DNA of 64,000 bases from Blautia wexlerae DSM 19850 (GTDB lineage: Bacteria > Bacillota > Clostridia > Lachnospirales > Lachnospiraceae): the NCBI RefSeq assembly GCF_025148125.1, contig NZ_CP102267.1, positions 847,001 to 911,000 of the forward strand, given 5' to 3'. The position numbers were made by a program, and so were the translations under genes. This document shows, piece after piece, positions 53,196 to 61,454 of this stretch (the stretch's first letter is position 1; every line of letters starts with the position of its first letter). The notes under the pieces were generated by a model. The model had not been told where the DNA came from. It was given only the letters and a program-made list of their open reading frames with translations, and did not search any database.

Positions 53196-55202
53196 TTATG
53201 ACATGATGGAATCTTTATCTAAAGGAACCATGCCAGAGTCGGGGGAATCTTCTATAAAATTTTCCTGAAAGAAATCCTCCATAAAATCATCGGGAGTAGG
53301 TTCCTGATAAACGGGTTCGGATGTAAAATGTGGTTTCTGTTTTGCTATTGACGCAGAAGATGAACGGCGTTTCCTTTTGGCTGATCCGGGTGAGGGCTGT
53401 GGTCGATACTCTGTTTCTTCCGAAGACCCATTTTTGCGCCATTCAGGTATGTGTTCCGATGCTTTTCTTGGTGTCAGCTTTTTGGCATCTGGATGCAGGG
53501 TATAATCGTACTTTTCTACTTTTAGGACTTTTTGCCCACGTAGGATAACCAAAGCAGTATCAAGCGGGAGCCGCAAGATTTCATCTGGTGTTAAGAGTTT
53601 TCGTTTGCCGATAGATTTTGTCTGCCGGTATTCCGGTGTATAGTCGGATACCCGCCAGCTATTGAGCTGCTTGGCTTCGCTGCTTACCCCTACGGTCACA
53701 TCGCCGCTGCGGTTGCTGATAAAGGTAGCAGTAACTTCATCTGTGCAGCCCAAAAAGAGCTGGGTATCACAGTTGCCAATGATTTCCTGCCATTGGTTAT
53801 AAGGATAGCGGTTCTGCATCTGGGGCAAATTCTGAAAGATGCAGGAAATGCTGAGATTCCGGCTTCGGATTACACTGATTTTCTTATTCAGTTCCAGGAT
53901 AGCTCCGGTGTTGGCAAGCTCATCAGCCAGTATATGTACAGCAACAGGAAGTTTTCCTTCTTCTCCATACTTATCTGCATAACGGACCAGTTTGATGAAG
54001 ATGAAGGTCATAAACAGGGAAGATAAAAAATCGAAGGTGCTGTCCTGGTCTGAGGTAATGCAAAAGTAAGCACATTTCTGTTTCCCTGGAAGTGTCAGAT
54101 CAATCTCATCATAAGAGGTAATCTGCCGAATGAGTTTATTCTGAAATACCTGAAGTCTGGCACCCAATCCGATAATAACTCCGCTTCGCACGGTATCACT
54201 GGCTTGTTTGTAGATGCAGTAAGGAACTTTTGCTGGATGGGACACTGGGAGCAGATCAAAAAGACTGTTCAGCTCCTTTTCGGAACTCATGGTCAGCAGC
54301 TTATAAACCTGTCCAATATTTCTGGCTTCCGGCGGAAAGCCCTGATCTACATAGAGAACCAGGGCTTTTAGCAGGTTCATCTCCGCATTATCCCAGAAAT
54401 GATCTCCTTTTCCGGAACCTGTATTCTGGATAATGACATCTGCAAATACCTGAGCCATCGTTTCTTGTCCATTGATTTCACCCAGACAATTCCAACTATC
54501 CGAGTTTTCCGGATTGACCAGATTAAATGCTTTTACTACATAGCCCTCATTTTCCAGATAAGCAGACATGCTTTCATAGAGTTCGCTTTTGGGATCGGTA
54601 ATGATTAAACTTTCCCCGGAAGCGTTGTTGCCTTCCTGCCCTCTGGCGACACACTGGAAAATCATATTCCTGGCAAATGCCCTGGATTTCATGGAACCGC
54701 TGGCACCATACACGGCGATATTTTTATTCATTCGTGTTTGATATGGAAGACATACGGCTTTGCCATTTAATTTTCCTAAAATGGTTCCTTTATTTTTCTT
54801 GACATCTCCGGTCAGTTCCAAAACTTTCATCATTTCATCTGGAGTCATGAATCCGGATGTACCGTAGGTTCCTTTTGTAGAGTAATTTAAGTTCCGGTCA
54901 TGGTCACTAATTTCCCCGTTTCTGTCATATCCCATACGCATAAGTAAAAAAGTAAGAAGCCCAAAGAGAACCAGGCAAAGAAAAATCCCATACAAATTGT
55001 ATGGGAAATCGGTAAGGGCGGTATGAAAGCAGACCAATGGGTGTAAAGAAGCTGCTTGCGGATAGGTTCCGTTGCCGGCAAAGTTTCCGGCAGAAGTCCA
55101 TTCCTGATAGTTTTTAATAAATTGTGCTGCGTATCCTCCGGCATACAGAGTGCAGACGCTTATGGGAAGCAAAAACAGGAACTTCCACCATTTACGGTTC
55201 AT
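53196..55202 (-). CDS. VirD4/TraG-type coupling ATPase
   Basis: 668 aa from ATG 55202 behind AAAGGAGG. Two N-terminal membrane segments (FLFLLPISVCTLYAGGY, GIFLCLVLFGLLTFLLM). Walker A in VYGASGSMKSRAFARN (about residue 155), Walker B in HILADELANTG, and the VirD4 motifs FCITSDQDSTF, SCIFQNLPQM, and FLGCTDEVTATFIS. Couples the relaxase-DNA complex to the channel. The tail (~90 residues) is acidic/Ser-rich. It overlaps the previous gene's end by 11 bases. Confidence 0.9.
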   Translation of the reverse strand: MNRKWWKFLFLLPISVCTLYAGGYAAQFIKNYQEWTSAGNFAGNGTYPQAASLHPLVCFHTALTDFPYNLYGIFLCLVLFGLLTFLLMRMGYDRNGEISDHDRNLNYSTKGTYGTSGFMTPDEMMKVLELTGDVKKNKGTILGKLNGKAVCLPYQTRMNKNIAVYGASGSMKSRAFARNMIFQCVARGQEGNNASGESLIITDPKSELYESMSAYLENEGYVVKAFNLVNPENSDSWNCLGEINGQETMAQVFADVIIQNTGSGKGDHFWDNAEMNLLKALVLYVDQGFPPEARNIGQVYKLLTMSSEKELNSLFDLLPVSHPAKVPYCIYKQASDTVRSGVIIGLGARLQVFQNKLIRQITSYDEIDLTLPGKQKCAYFCITSDQDSTFDFLSSLFMTFIFIKLVRYADKYGEEGKLPVAVHILADELANTGAILELNKKISVIRSRNLSISCIFQNLPQMQNRYPYNQWQEIIGNCDTQLFLGCTDEVTATFISNRSGDVTVGVSSEAKQLNSWRVSDYTPEYRQTKSIGKRKLLTPDEILRLPLDTALVILRGQKVLKVEKYDYTLHPDAKKLTPRKASEHIPEWRKNGSSEETEYRPQPSPGSAKRKRRSSSASIAKQKPHFTSEPVYQEPTPDDFMEDFFQENFIEDSPDSGMVPLDKDSIMS

Positions 55203-56298
55203 TGAAAAACCTCCTTTTAAACTTTTGAAAATCAATGCTGGAGAAGTGTATATCTGCAGTTAGGTATTTTTTCAGGCAGGGAAGCTGAAAGTCAAAGCAA
55301 ATCAGGTTCCCGGATAGCCCATATACATTTAATCCAGTATTGAAGCGGTTGATACGCTGCATGTCAAAATCATACGCAAGCAAAATAGGATTTTCCTGGC
55401 TGTCTATTCCATCATGTTCAATTGGCAGATCCTCACGCTGGGGAAAACAGTCGGACAGTAGTAGCTGATTGAGCTGCATCATACGCTGGGGTTGTACCAA
55501 TAAACGGAGCAGGTATTCTCCGTAGCTGTTATTGGGCAGGAAATAGAAGTGTTCATACGAAGTATCCAGCATGAACAGTGTTTTTTTGTATCCACCGGTA
55601 CTGGTAAGGAGCCGGAAAGCCATATCCATATCACTGCCAGTCATGATGGCATAAACGGTAGGTGGCCCATGGTAAGGAAGTCCCTGAAGATAGTGCTGCA
55701 AAAAAGCATTGAGTCGGACTTCCGTTTTGTATTCCCATTTTAGAAGTGTATTTCCGGTATTATAAACAGCATAGACACAGTGAGGAGCCATCAGGATTCC
55801 TATACAACGGGAATTTTTAATTTTGGTAGTGGATGCTCCAAGATTTTTTATTTCTCTGGAAGAGTAAAACAGAGGAAGGCTTCGCACAGGAAACGTAGCC
55901 GCTTCGCTGGATTCAGAAAAAAGCAGCGGCTTTTCATCTGGAAAGAATGGGATTCCGGCATGTGAAAGCGTTAAATAGGTTTCTGCTTTTTGATGAAGTC
56001 GCAGCCGTCTTGGTAATTCACTACGTATGAGGTTGGTTTCTGCATTTCCGGTTAAATAGTTTTGAAAACGACAGGGATTTTGCGAAAGCAGCAGTTCTTT
56101 TGCCCGTTTGGTAAGGCGATAACCTCGTAGGCCATCTTTATAGTGTGTTCTTATAAGCTTACTCTGCTTTAAATCTGTAACCACCTTCTCTGCATAGGAA
56201 TCACTCTCAATCAATCTGTTAAGCTGTCCGGAAGGGAATTCCCCACATAGCCCAACCATTTCCAAAAGCTGATATTTTATAGAATCGGTTTTTATCAA
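55192..56298 (-). CDS. Replication-relaxation-like winged-helix protein
   Basis: 368 aa from TTG 56298 behind GAGGTGATGC. N-terminal winged helix: LLEMVGLCGEFPSGQLNRLI, VVTDLKQSKLIRTHYKDGLRGYRLTKRAKEL. The middle and C-terminal regions (YAVYNTGNTLLKW, YAIMTGSDMDMAFRL) resemble replication-relaxation family proteins found beside TraG in Firmicute ICEs. May act in DNA processing at transfer start. The 140 bases upstream hold paired GGGTAA/TTACCC half-sites and a small hairpin, but no gene. Confidence 0.65.
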   Translation of the reverse strand: MIKTDSIKYQLLEMVGLCGEFPSGQLNRLIESDSYAEKVVTDLKQSKLIRTHYKDGLRGYRLTKRAKELLLSQNPCRFQNYLTGNAETNLIRSELPRRLRLHQKAETYLTLSHAGIPFFPDEKPLLFSESSEAATFPVRSLPLFYSSREIKNLGASTTKIKNSRCIGILMAPHCVYAVYNTGNTLLKWEYKTEVRLNAFLQHYLQGLPYHGPPTVYAIMTGSDMDMAFRLLTSTGGYKKTLFMLDTSYEHFYFLPNNSYGEYLLRLLVQPQRMMQLNQLLLSDCFPQREDLPIEHDGIDSQENPILLAYDFDMQRINRFNTGLNVYGLSGNLICFDFQLPCLKKYLTADIHFSSIDFQKFKRRFFNEP

Positions 56299-56437
56299 AT
56301 AAGCATCACCTCAGTTCGATTTTTACCTATGACAGCCTATACTTGGGTAAAGTAAGGGCGGTATTAAGCATTAAAAATGCAAAGAATATGGCTTCTTTGC
56401 AGAAAAATTACCCATATCGGAAAAAGAAAGAAAAATA

Positions 56438-57103
56438 TCAGGAAATTTCCGATATGGTTTTGATAGACTCTTTTCTATCTTTCAGCCAGCCAGGAAAGAT
56501 TTCCGGTTCCATTACAAAGATAACGGTGTGATCGTAATTCCCCAGTTCCGTAGTGTGATAGGAGTCGCAAAAGAGTCCCGTATCATCAACCAGAACATAG
56601 GAAGCGATAGTATCTAAAATCTGTTTGAACTCCAAATTATCGTAATCACGTATCCGTTGTAAAGAAAGGCTCTGGTCATAAATTTGACTAAAACAGACCA
56701 CACATCTTTTATATAACGGAATAGAATGTTCTGTCACATAAGTCTGCAAGGCAAGGTTTAATGGCTCATGTAGAAAAGCGGTGTTGGTTCGCAATTTACG
56801 TTTGGGCAGTAGTCCTGGCATGGTAATGGAAAGAACACTATTTGAAAAAGAGATTTTGATTCCCTGCACAGCCGCAGCCTGTTTCAGATAGTCTTTCTTT
56901 CCAGTGTCAGTTGTGGTATATACCAGATTTCTGAGCTGGCAGGCAATCCTTTCAGAACGCAAGGCAGCACTGATACTCAGCTCTTCGTATTTGTCGGCAT
57001 ACGCTTGAATATCTGTTGTTTTCAATGCAAAAATAGTGTTGTGAAGTTTTTGGACTTCATCATCAATGCTCTGTAAACGGTCAAAAACAGTTTTGGTGTT
57101 CAT
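56438..57103 (-). CDS. DUF6100-like ICE protein
   Basis: 221 aa from ATG 57103 behind ATGAGGT. Begins with a helical part VFDRLQSIDDEVQKLHNTIFALKT and NAALRSERIACQLRNLVY-like segment, matching what I recall of DUF6100 proteins; the C-terminal half is alpha/beta (YKRCVVCFSQIYD, HTVIFVMEPEIFPGW). Overlaps neither neighbour; second gene of block 1. Function unknown. Confidence 0.6.
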   Translation of the reverse strand: MNTKTVFDRLQSIDDEVQKLHNTIFALKTTDIQAYADKYEELSISAALRSERIACQLRNLVYTTTDTGKKDYLKQAAAVQGIKISFSNSVLSITMPGLLPKRKLRTNTAFLHEPLNLALQTYVTEHSIPLYKRCVVCFSQIYDQSLSLQRIRDYDNLEFKQILDTIASYVLVDDTGLFCDSYHTTELGNYDHTVIFVMEPEIFPGWLKDRKESIKTISEIS

Positions 57104-57110
57104 ACATACC

Positions 57111-57641
57111 TCATTTCTTTGCATAATAGCTGACAGATCCGGTAGAGGAGTCTACAAGGCAAAAGGCAATCACACCTGTGATATGGATTTTTGAAGCCTG
57201 TTCTTCCGATTCTAATACAACCAGCCGTTTCGCATCGCTTTTTGTCTGGCTTTCCATGACATGATTGATAAGATATTCATGCTCCTGGGGGACATAGAGG
57301 ACTTCATACCATTCATCTTTAGAGAAAAAGTTCAATTTCACAGGAAATTCACCGTCAGTATGGTACACAATGGCGTTTTTGAAGTCCAAAAGCACCCAAA
57401 AAGATGCAATCATTCCATAATCAGGATTGTTTGCAGATTCCTGGCTGTCGCAGAGAAGCCCGTTCTCCTTATCATAGATAATGCGTTTTTGTTTTACCAG
57501 ACTGGTGATCAGAGACTTGATAGACTCTCTGTTTTTGGAAAAGAGCCGTAAGATCTGTTCATATTGCAGCGAATGGTAAGTTGTAATGAACCGGAGCAGT
57601 TGGGCACCTTCCCCTTGATAGATTTCATTTCTTGTTTTCAT
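57111..57641 (-). CDS. DUF5697-like winged-helix ICE protein
   Basis: 176 aa, ATG behind GAAGGGAG. The first ~70 residues look like a winged helix (GAQLLRFITTYHSLQYEQILRLF, IKSLITSLVKQKRIIYD), followed by an alpha/beta part (FWVLLDFKNAIVYHTDGEFP). I recall this pattern as DUF5697. It begins block 1, next to the DUF6100-like gene. Possibly a regulator of transfer. Confidence 0.6.
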   Translation of the reverse strand: MKTRNEIYQGEGAQLLRFITTYHSLQYEQILRLFSKNRESIKSLITSLVKQKRIIYDKENGLLCDSQESANNPDYGMIASFWVLLDFKNAIVYHTDGEFPVKLNFFSKDEWYEVLYVPQEHEYLINHVMESQTKSDAKRLVVLESEEQASKIHITGVIAFCLVDSSTGSVSYYAKK

Positions 57642-57675
57642 GGTAATCTCCCTTCATTATATAATAGGAAGTTTT

Positions 57676-57740
57676 ACCTACACTGTACGCACAGAATACG
57701 TTTTTATTTTAGGGGAAGTACGCTGTACGTACTGTGTAAG
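57676..57740 (-). other. Large leader hairpin of block 1
   Basis: TACACTGTACGCACAGAATAC (about 57679-57699) pairs with GTACGCTGTACGTACTGTGTA (about 57718-57738) with only three or so mismatches. It lies in the RNA leader just before the first gene, after the terminator hairpin. Possible antitermination, translation control or protein-binding site. Confidence 0.5.
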
Positions 57741-57774
57741 TATTGGCTACTGTCAGCGAAAGGTTTACGGGTAC

Positions 57775-57797
57775 AAAAAAAGCACCGATTAAGGTGC
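57775..57797 (-). terminator. Leader terminator of block 1
   Basis: GCACC/GGTGC stem at 57782-57796 followed on the minus strand by seven Ts. Short stem but a clear T-tract, between the shared upstream element and the first gene. Confidence 0.55.
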
Positions 57798-57834
57798 CAG
57801 AAAAAATAGGAATACTATAAGCAATATCAATTGT

Positions 57835-57875
57835 AACATGGGTAAAATTACCCTTCAATCGCAGAAGTGTGCCAA
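57835..57875 (-). promoter_or_regulatory. 41-nt element shared with the block 2 upstream region
   Basis: Matches 32043-32083 at 34 of 41 positions. In this copy GGGTAAAATTACCC (57840-57853) is a perfect 14-bp palindrome, suitable for a dimeric regulator. Lies about 195 bases before the first gene of block 1. The stretch 57876-58113 to the right holds only the promoter area of locus D. Confidence 0.6.
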
Positions 57876-58113
57876 TGTAGTGACACAATTATGTTGCAAT
57901 GAATGACTATGAAAATATATTTCATCAAAATAATTCATACAGATTATTTTATAATAATTGAAATTAATCAGCCATGTGTTGCCTATGTCCAAAGAGATAA
58001 AAAAAAGTGCAAAAAAAACAATAAATATGGTTGTAAATGCTATGACATGGTATAAAGAATGTACTAATACATAAAAAAGTATTGGAAAGACAAAATGTGA
58101 AGGAGGTGACAAA

Positions 58114-58254
58114 ATGAGTGTATATGAAACACCAAAAAGCGAAGGCGTAGAGCAGAAAAAACGTGTTGATTTAGGCTGTGGAGTAAACTGTGATTGGGGC
58201 TTCGGAGCAGGCATAGCGATTGCAATGATTGGTCCATTACCAGGACCAACGTAA
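58114..58254 (+). CDS. Locus D RiPP precursor, 46 aa
   Basis: ATG 58114 behind GAAGGAGGTGAC. Charged leader (MSVYETPKSEGVEQKKRVD) and a core starting about residue 20: LGCGVNCDWGFGAGIAIAM, then IGPLPGPT. Cys22 and Cys26, one Trp, Gly/Ala/Ile-rich stretch and a Pro-rich end. Immediately followed by a terminator hairpin, then by a PqqD-like protein and four radical SAM enzymes. Ile, Val, Pro, Gly and aromatic residues offer sites for C-methylation; Cys for thioether links (inference). No known precursor family recognised. Confidence 0.8.
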   Translation: MSVYETPKSEGVEQKKRVDLGCGVNCDWGFGAGIAIAMIGPLPGPT

Positions 58255-58261
58255 TGGTGAG

Positions 58262-58294
58262 AAAGCGTTTCTCAGAAAAGAGAAACGCTTTTTT
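58262..58294 (+). terminator. Attenuator after the locus D precursor
   Basis: AAGCGTTTCTC and GAGAAACGCTT form an 11-bp perfect stem with loop AGAAAA, followed by TTTT. Gives excess precursor over enzymes. Confidence 0.85.
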
Positions 58295-58316
58295 AGAATT
58301 ATACATTCATTAAAAT

Positions 58317-58595
58317 ATGATTAAACGAGAAGACATATTACATAAAACAACTTATGTTTGGAAAGAAAATGAAAAATATACCAGTATCATAAAAAATGAT
58401 GGCAGTAGGGTGATTTTAAATAAAAAAGATTCTGATATCTGGAAAATAATCAATGACGATGATACCGTGGATGATATTATCCGTCATATGAAGGATACAA
58501 TGAGTGCTAATCAGGTTGAAGACAGGTTAGAGGAATTTATTAAAATTGGTATTATAACTAACGAAGATATGTTTTGGGGGGATGACTTATTATAA
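58317..58595 (+). CDS. PqqD-like RiPP recognition element protein
   Basis: 92 aa. Pattern of a stand-alone PqqD-type winged helix: three strands (YVWKENEKYTSIIKNDGSRVILNKKDSDIWKII) then helices (TVDDIIRHMKDTMSANQVEDRLEEFIKIGII). Such proteins bind the leader and present the precursor to modifying enzymes. No clear ribosome site; translation may rely on an AT-rich leader. Followed by the first cobalamin-type radical SAM gene after 8 bases. Confidence 0.8.
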   Translation: MIKREDILHKTTYVWKENEKYTSIIKNDGSRVILNKKDSDIWKIINDDDTVDDIIRHMKDTMSANQVEDRLEEFIKIGIITNEDMFWGDDLL

Positions 58596-58603
58596 AAAAG
58601 ATT

Positions 58604-59878
58604 ATGCTTATTATGCCAAACAGTAATAAGAATAAGCAGGTGGGATATTCAGAGAAGATGACAATGCCTCCTCTAGGTCTAATTTCCATTGGAGGATATC
58701 TTAAAATGCACGGTTATATGGTAGAAATACTTGATTTATTTACAAATCATATAAGGAAACAGGAATTTATAGATAAAATAAAAAATGCACATCCGGATAT
58801 GATAGGAATAAGTGCATATACAGAAAATATTAATGCGGTTATCCATTTAACAAAGATAATTAAATCGGTGTTGCCAAAAATAATTATTGTTTTAGGTGGA
58901 GCACATGTGACTTTTTTGCCGGAAGAAGCTTTGCATCATAATACAGTTGATTATGTGTGCCGTGGAGAAGGAGAAATGACTTTTGTACAACTATTGGAGT
59001 GCCTTAATTATCATACGATTGATTTGTCAGAAGTGAAAGGAATTTCATATCGTGTAGGACAGGAGATTATACATAATGCAGATCGAGGATATATTGAAAA
59101 TCTGGATAATTTACCGTGGGCAGAACTCGATGAAATTGAAATGCGAAGCTATGATATCAAGCAATTGATTATTACAAGTAGAGGATGTCCAGGAAAGTGT
59201 ATCTATTGTGCTTCAGCTGCTCTATCGGGAACACGTTATAGAAATCGAAGCGCTCAAAATGTATTCAGTGAAATACATTATAAATATAGTATAAAAGGAG
59301 AGAAATACTTTGCTTTTTTGGATGATACTTTTACAGCAAATAAGAAGCGATTGTATCAGTTTTGTGATTATCTAAAGCAAGCCAATATGAATATAATATG
59401 GCGTTGTGATTCGAGGACAGATATTTTATCAAAGGAAATGATTGATAAAATGCAGGAAGTAGGGTGTACATCCGTACATATAGGTATAGAAAGCGGATCT
59501 CAAGATGTTATTAACAAAATTAATAAACATATAAGTTTAGAAAGGTCTGAAGAATTACTTGCATATATGTCGCAAAAAGGGCTTCAAGTAATGTGTTCTT
59601 TTATCATAGGGCATCATTGCGATACACATGAGACAATAAAAGAAACAATAGATATGGCACTGAAATTTCGTAAAAAGTATAAAGCAACTGTAGGTATAAG
59701 CATCAATACCCCTTTCCCAGGCACATATCTATATAATCATATGAAGGATTTAGGAATTAATTTGGAAATCAAAAATTGGTCTTCATTCGATTTAGTTCAG
59801 GCTGTATTTAGTACACCTAATATTACAAGAGCTGAGTTGCAAAATTATTATTATGAAATTCAATCAATGGTGATTTAG
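58604..59878 (+). CDS. Cobalamin-binding radical SAM enzyme 1 of locus D
   Basis: 424 aa from ATG 58604. A few residues more (IIKKI) are open upstream, so an ATT/ATA start near 58590 is possible. N-terminal ~140 residues: B12-binding Rossmann-type domain (MPPLGLISIGGYLKMHGYMVEILD, IIVLGGAHVTFLPEE). It lacks the DxHxxG motif, as usual in this class. Radical SAM cluster CPGKCIYC near residue 195, then AFLDDTFTANKKR and IGIESGSQDV. Members of this class methylate unreactive carbons or rearrange backbones; here the likely substrate is the 46-aa precursor. Confidence 0.9.
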   Translation: MLIMPNSNKNKQVGYSEKMTMPPLGLISIGGYLKMHGYMVEILDLFTNHIRKQEFIDKIKNAHPDMIGISAYTENINAVIHLTKIIKSVLPKIIIVLGGAHVTFLPEEALHHNTVDYVCRGEGEMTFVQLLECLNYHTIDLSEVKGISYRVGQEIIHNADRGYIENLDNLPWAELDEIEMRSYDIKQLIITSRGCPGKCIYCASAALSGTRYRNRSAQNVFSEIHYKYSIKGEKYFAFLDDTFTANKKRLYQFCDYLKQANMNIIWRCDSRTDILSKEMIDKMQEVGCTSVHIGIESGSQDVINKINKHISLERSEELLAYMSQKGLQVMCSFIIGHHCDTHETIKETIDMALKFRKKYKATVGISINTPFPGTYLYNHMKDLGINLEIKNWSSFDLVQAVFSTPNITRAELQNYYYEIQSMVI

Positions 59879-59889
59879 AGGAGGAAATT

Positions 59890-60069
59890 ATGGAACGAAT
59901 TGTTGTAGAATTAAAGGGAAATTTAACTTTCTGTGGAGTGGATAAAGGTGAGATATGTATTGAAGGTGAAAATGGAATATTGGTAGAAACAGATACAAAA
60001 AGCGGATTAAAAGTTTGGTGTCCAATAAAATCAATTGTTAAAAAGCATGAAATTAGAATAGAGGAGTGA
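59890..60069 (+). CDS. 59-aa small protein of locus D, unknown
   Basis: ATG 59890 behind GAGGAGG. Beta-rich sequence (MERIVVELKGNLTFCGVDKG, GILVETDTKSGLKVWCPIK), Cys15, Cys23 and Cys45. It overlaps the next gene's possible GTG start. Not leader-core-like, so more probably a small accessory such as a binding protein or immunity factor than a precursor. No family recognised. Confidence 0.65.
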   Translation: MERIVVELKGNLTFCGVDKGEICIEGENGILVETDTKSGLKVWCPIKSIVKKHEIRIEE

Positions 60070-60074
60070 GAGGA

Positions 60075-61415
60075 ATGAAAATTTCATTAAATAAAAACGT
60101 TATTATAAAAGACTATGAAACCAAAGGGCTATTAATCGATGTAGAAAGAGCGGATTACAGGAAAGTCAACAGTTCTGGTCTCACCATTTCTAAATTTTTA
60201 AATAAGTATGGCGAAATATCAGTGGAAGAGTTACTTCTAAAATTATCGGATTTATATGAACTTCCTGAAGAAGTGTTTGGAGAGGAGGTTCAACAGTTTT
60301 TGGATGATATGATCGAAAAAGGTTTTTTTGTTAAAGATGGTGATTATTCTAGAATAGAAACAGAGGAAACCATTTGTCACCAGACGTCTAATGGGATTTG
60401 GATTAAAGTGACTAATAGATGTAATTTGAGATGTAGCTATTGCTATGCGGATTCTGGAGAAGGAGAAGCTAACGAATTAACGATAGAAGAAATAGAGAAT
60501 CTTCTTATAGAATTAAAACCGAAAAATTATAATAAAATAGTCATTACCGGTGGAGATCCTTTGATGAGGAAAGATATAGTTGAAATTTTAAAAACTTGTA
60601 AAAAGTATGGAAAAGTTCAAATTTTAACAAATGGAACTATTGGAAATGCAGAATTATATAGAGAAATTATGGAGATAGTAGATGCAATTCAAATTTCTTT
60701 AGACTCTTATGAAGAAATACATCATGATAAAAATAGAGGAAAGGGAAGTTTTGTGCGCGCTGTAAATACGGTAAAAACTCTAACACACATTAATAACAAA
60801 AAAGTGATAGTTGCAATGACACCAACTCCAGATTATATGCCGGATATCGTTGAAATGATAAAATTTTGTCTAAATATGAATGTTAGACAATTACATATCA
60901 ATAGATTTGTTCCCTATGGTCGAGCTAAAACTTTTGAAAATAAATTAAATATGGAGCAGTTTTATAAATGGGTGGATAGAGGATATGATTTTTTGCGAAA
61001 TATCTATATTAACTATTATAAACAAAATAAGGAATTTATATTTAATATAGATGTTTCGAATGATTTATGTAATCAAGTATACTCAAAAGGAAGAAAAACA
61101 TCATGCGGTGTTAATTGCAACCAGATTAGTATTGATAGTAATGGTAACGTATATTTGTGTCCTTCCTTACACATTGAAGAATTTGAACTGGGTAATATAA
61201 GAACAGATAATATTACTGAGATTATGGAAAAAAGTAAACAAAAATATGGAGAAATAGATGTCGAAATGTTATCTAAGTGTAAGAACTGTGAGATTAAATA
61301 TTATTGTGGCGGAGGATGTAGAGCAATCGCATTTAATGAAACAGGCGACTTATATGGACAGGAGAGAAATTGTGACAATTATAGGAACAGAGTGTTTGAT
61401 TTAATGCTGCAGTGA
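60075..61415 (+). CDS. Radical SAM/SPASM enzyme 1 of locus D
   Basis: 446 aa from ATG 60075 (GAGGAG eight bases upstream; GTG 60066 is less likely). The first ~100 residues look like a fused PqqD-type leader-binding domain (GLTISKFLNKYGEISVEELL). Radical SAM: TNRCNLRCSYCYAD near 115, VITGGDPLM. SPASM: TSCGVNCNQISIDSNG, YLCPS, CKNCEIKYYCGGGCRAI and RNCDN. Expected to install thioether or C-C crosslinks in the precursor. Confidence 0.9.
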   Translation: MKISLNKNVIIKDYETKGLLIDVERADYRKVNSSGLTISKFLNKYGEISVEELLLKLSDLYELPEEVFGEEVQQFLDDMIEKGFFVKDGDYSRIETEETICHQTSNGIWIKVTNRCNLRCSYCYADSGEGEANELTIEEIENLLIELKPKNYNKIVITGGDPLMRKDIVEILKTCKKYGKVQILTNGTIGNAELYREIMEIVDAIQISLDSYEEIHHDKNRGKGSFVRAVNTVKTLTHINNKKVIVAMTPTPDYMPDIVEMIKFCLNMNVRQLHINRFVPYGRAKTFENKLNMEQFYKWVDRGYDFLRNIYINYYKQNKEFIFNIDVSNDLCNQVYSKGRKTSCGVNCNQISIDSNGNVYLCPSLHIEEFELGNIRTDNITEIMEKSKQKYGEIDVEMLSKCKNCEIKYYCGGGCRAIAFNETGDLYGQERNCDNYRNRVFDLMLQ

Positions 61416-61454
61416 TAAAGCCACACAGAAACGAAGCGGAGAGTGATCTGAAAA

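Noticed and set aside
56343..56531. Plus-strand 62-aa frame
   Set aside because: No ribosome site; overlaps the DUF6100-like gene and a regulatory stretch of block 1.
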